From the NCBI GenBank assembly GCA_902490055.1, contig CABUCP010000160.1:1-7205 (forward strand): a stretch of 7,205 nt of DNA, given 5' to 3'. Positions 7,190 through 7,205 of the stretch are shown here, in pieces; positions within the stretch are counted from its first letter, which is position 1, and every line of letters starts with the position of its first letter. A program made the translations under genes and the position numbers. The DNA comes from an uncultured Klebsiella sp. GTDB taxonomy: Bacteria > Pseudomonadota > Gammaproteobacteria > Enterobacterales > Enterobacteriaceae. The notes beneath the pieces are model-generated. The model had not been told where the DNA came from and ran no database searches. It saw only the letters and a program-made list of their open reading frames with translations.

Positions 7190-7205
7190 CAGAGATACTC
7201 GTTGT

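Noticed and set aside
7190..7205. The trp promoter and TrpR operator
   Set aside because: Only 16 bases precede trpL in the window. In E. coli the promoter/operator lies further upstream, so it must be off the right edge.
1..7205. Mobile elements, CRISPR arrays, tRNA or rRNA genes, toxin-antitoxin or defence genes
   Set aside because: None were seen. Conserved trp genes and a single regulator fill almost the whole window, and the non-coding gaps are short and accounted for.

Overview
This window is a complete enterobacterial tryptophan biosynthesis operon, read on the minus strand, with one unrelated regulator gene at its downstream edge. From right to left it holds the leader peptide gene trpL with its transcription attenuator, then trpE, the fused trpGD, the fused trpCF, trpB and trpA. 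A MarR-family regulator gene on the plus strand then converges on the end of trpA. The trp promoter/operator is not in the window: the right edge falls only 16 bases upstream of the trpL start codon, so the promoter lies off the edge.

The organism is very probably a member of the Enterobacterales close to the Escherichia/Klebsiella group. The two gene fusions (trpG-trpD and trpC-trpF), the gene order, the near-identical protein lengths, and the attenuator hairpin followed by eight T residues all match the E. coli operon as I know it. It is not E. coli itself. The protein sequences differ at many positions, the leader peptide is longer, and the gene beyond trpA is a MarR regulator, where I recall yciGFE in E. 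coli K-12. Genus cannot be fixed from this window.

The enzymes cover the whole branch from chorismate to tryptophan. TrpE with the TrpG domain makes anthranilate, and the TrpD domain adds phosphoribose. The TrpF domain isomerises the product, the TrpC domain closes the indole ring, and TrpA/TrpB turn indole-glycerol phosphate plus serine into tryptophan. All catalytic and feedback-inhibition residues I checked are present, so the pathway looks intact. The genes are packed with 1-base overlaps (trpE/trpGD, trpB/trpA) or gaps of 3 and 14 bases, each with a visible ribosome binding site, which fits translational coupling.

The main departure from the textbook operon is in the leader. The codon that aligns with the E. 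coli trpL stop (TGA) is TGG here, giving a 20-residue peptide with a third Trp codon and a stop inside or just past the antiterminator strand. I see no sign of a mobile element, CRISPR array, phage or defence gene, or any wholly new system. Apart from the leader, this is an ordinary conserved metabolic region.
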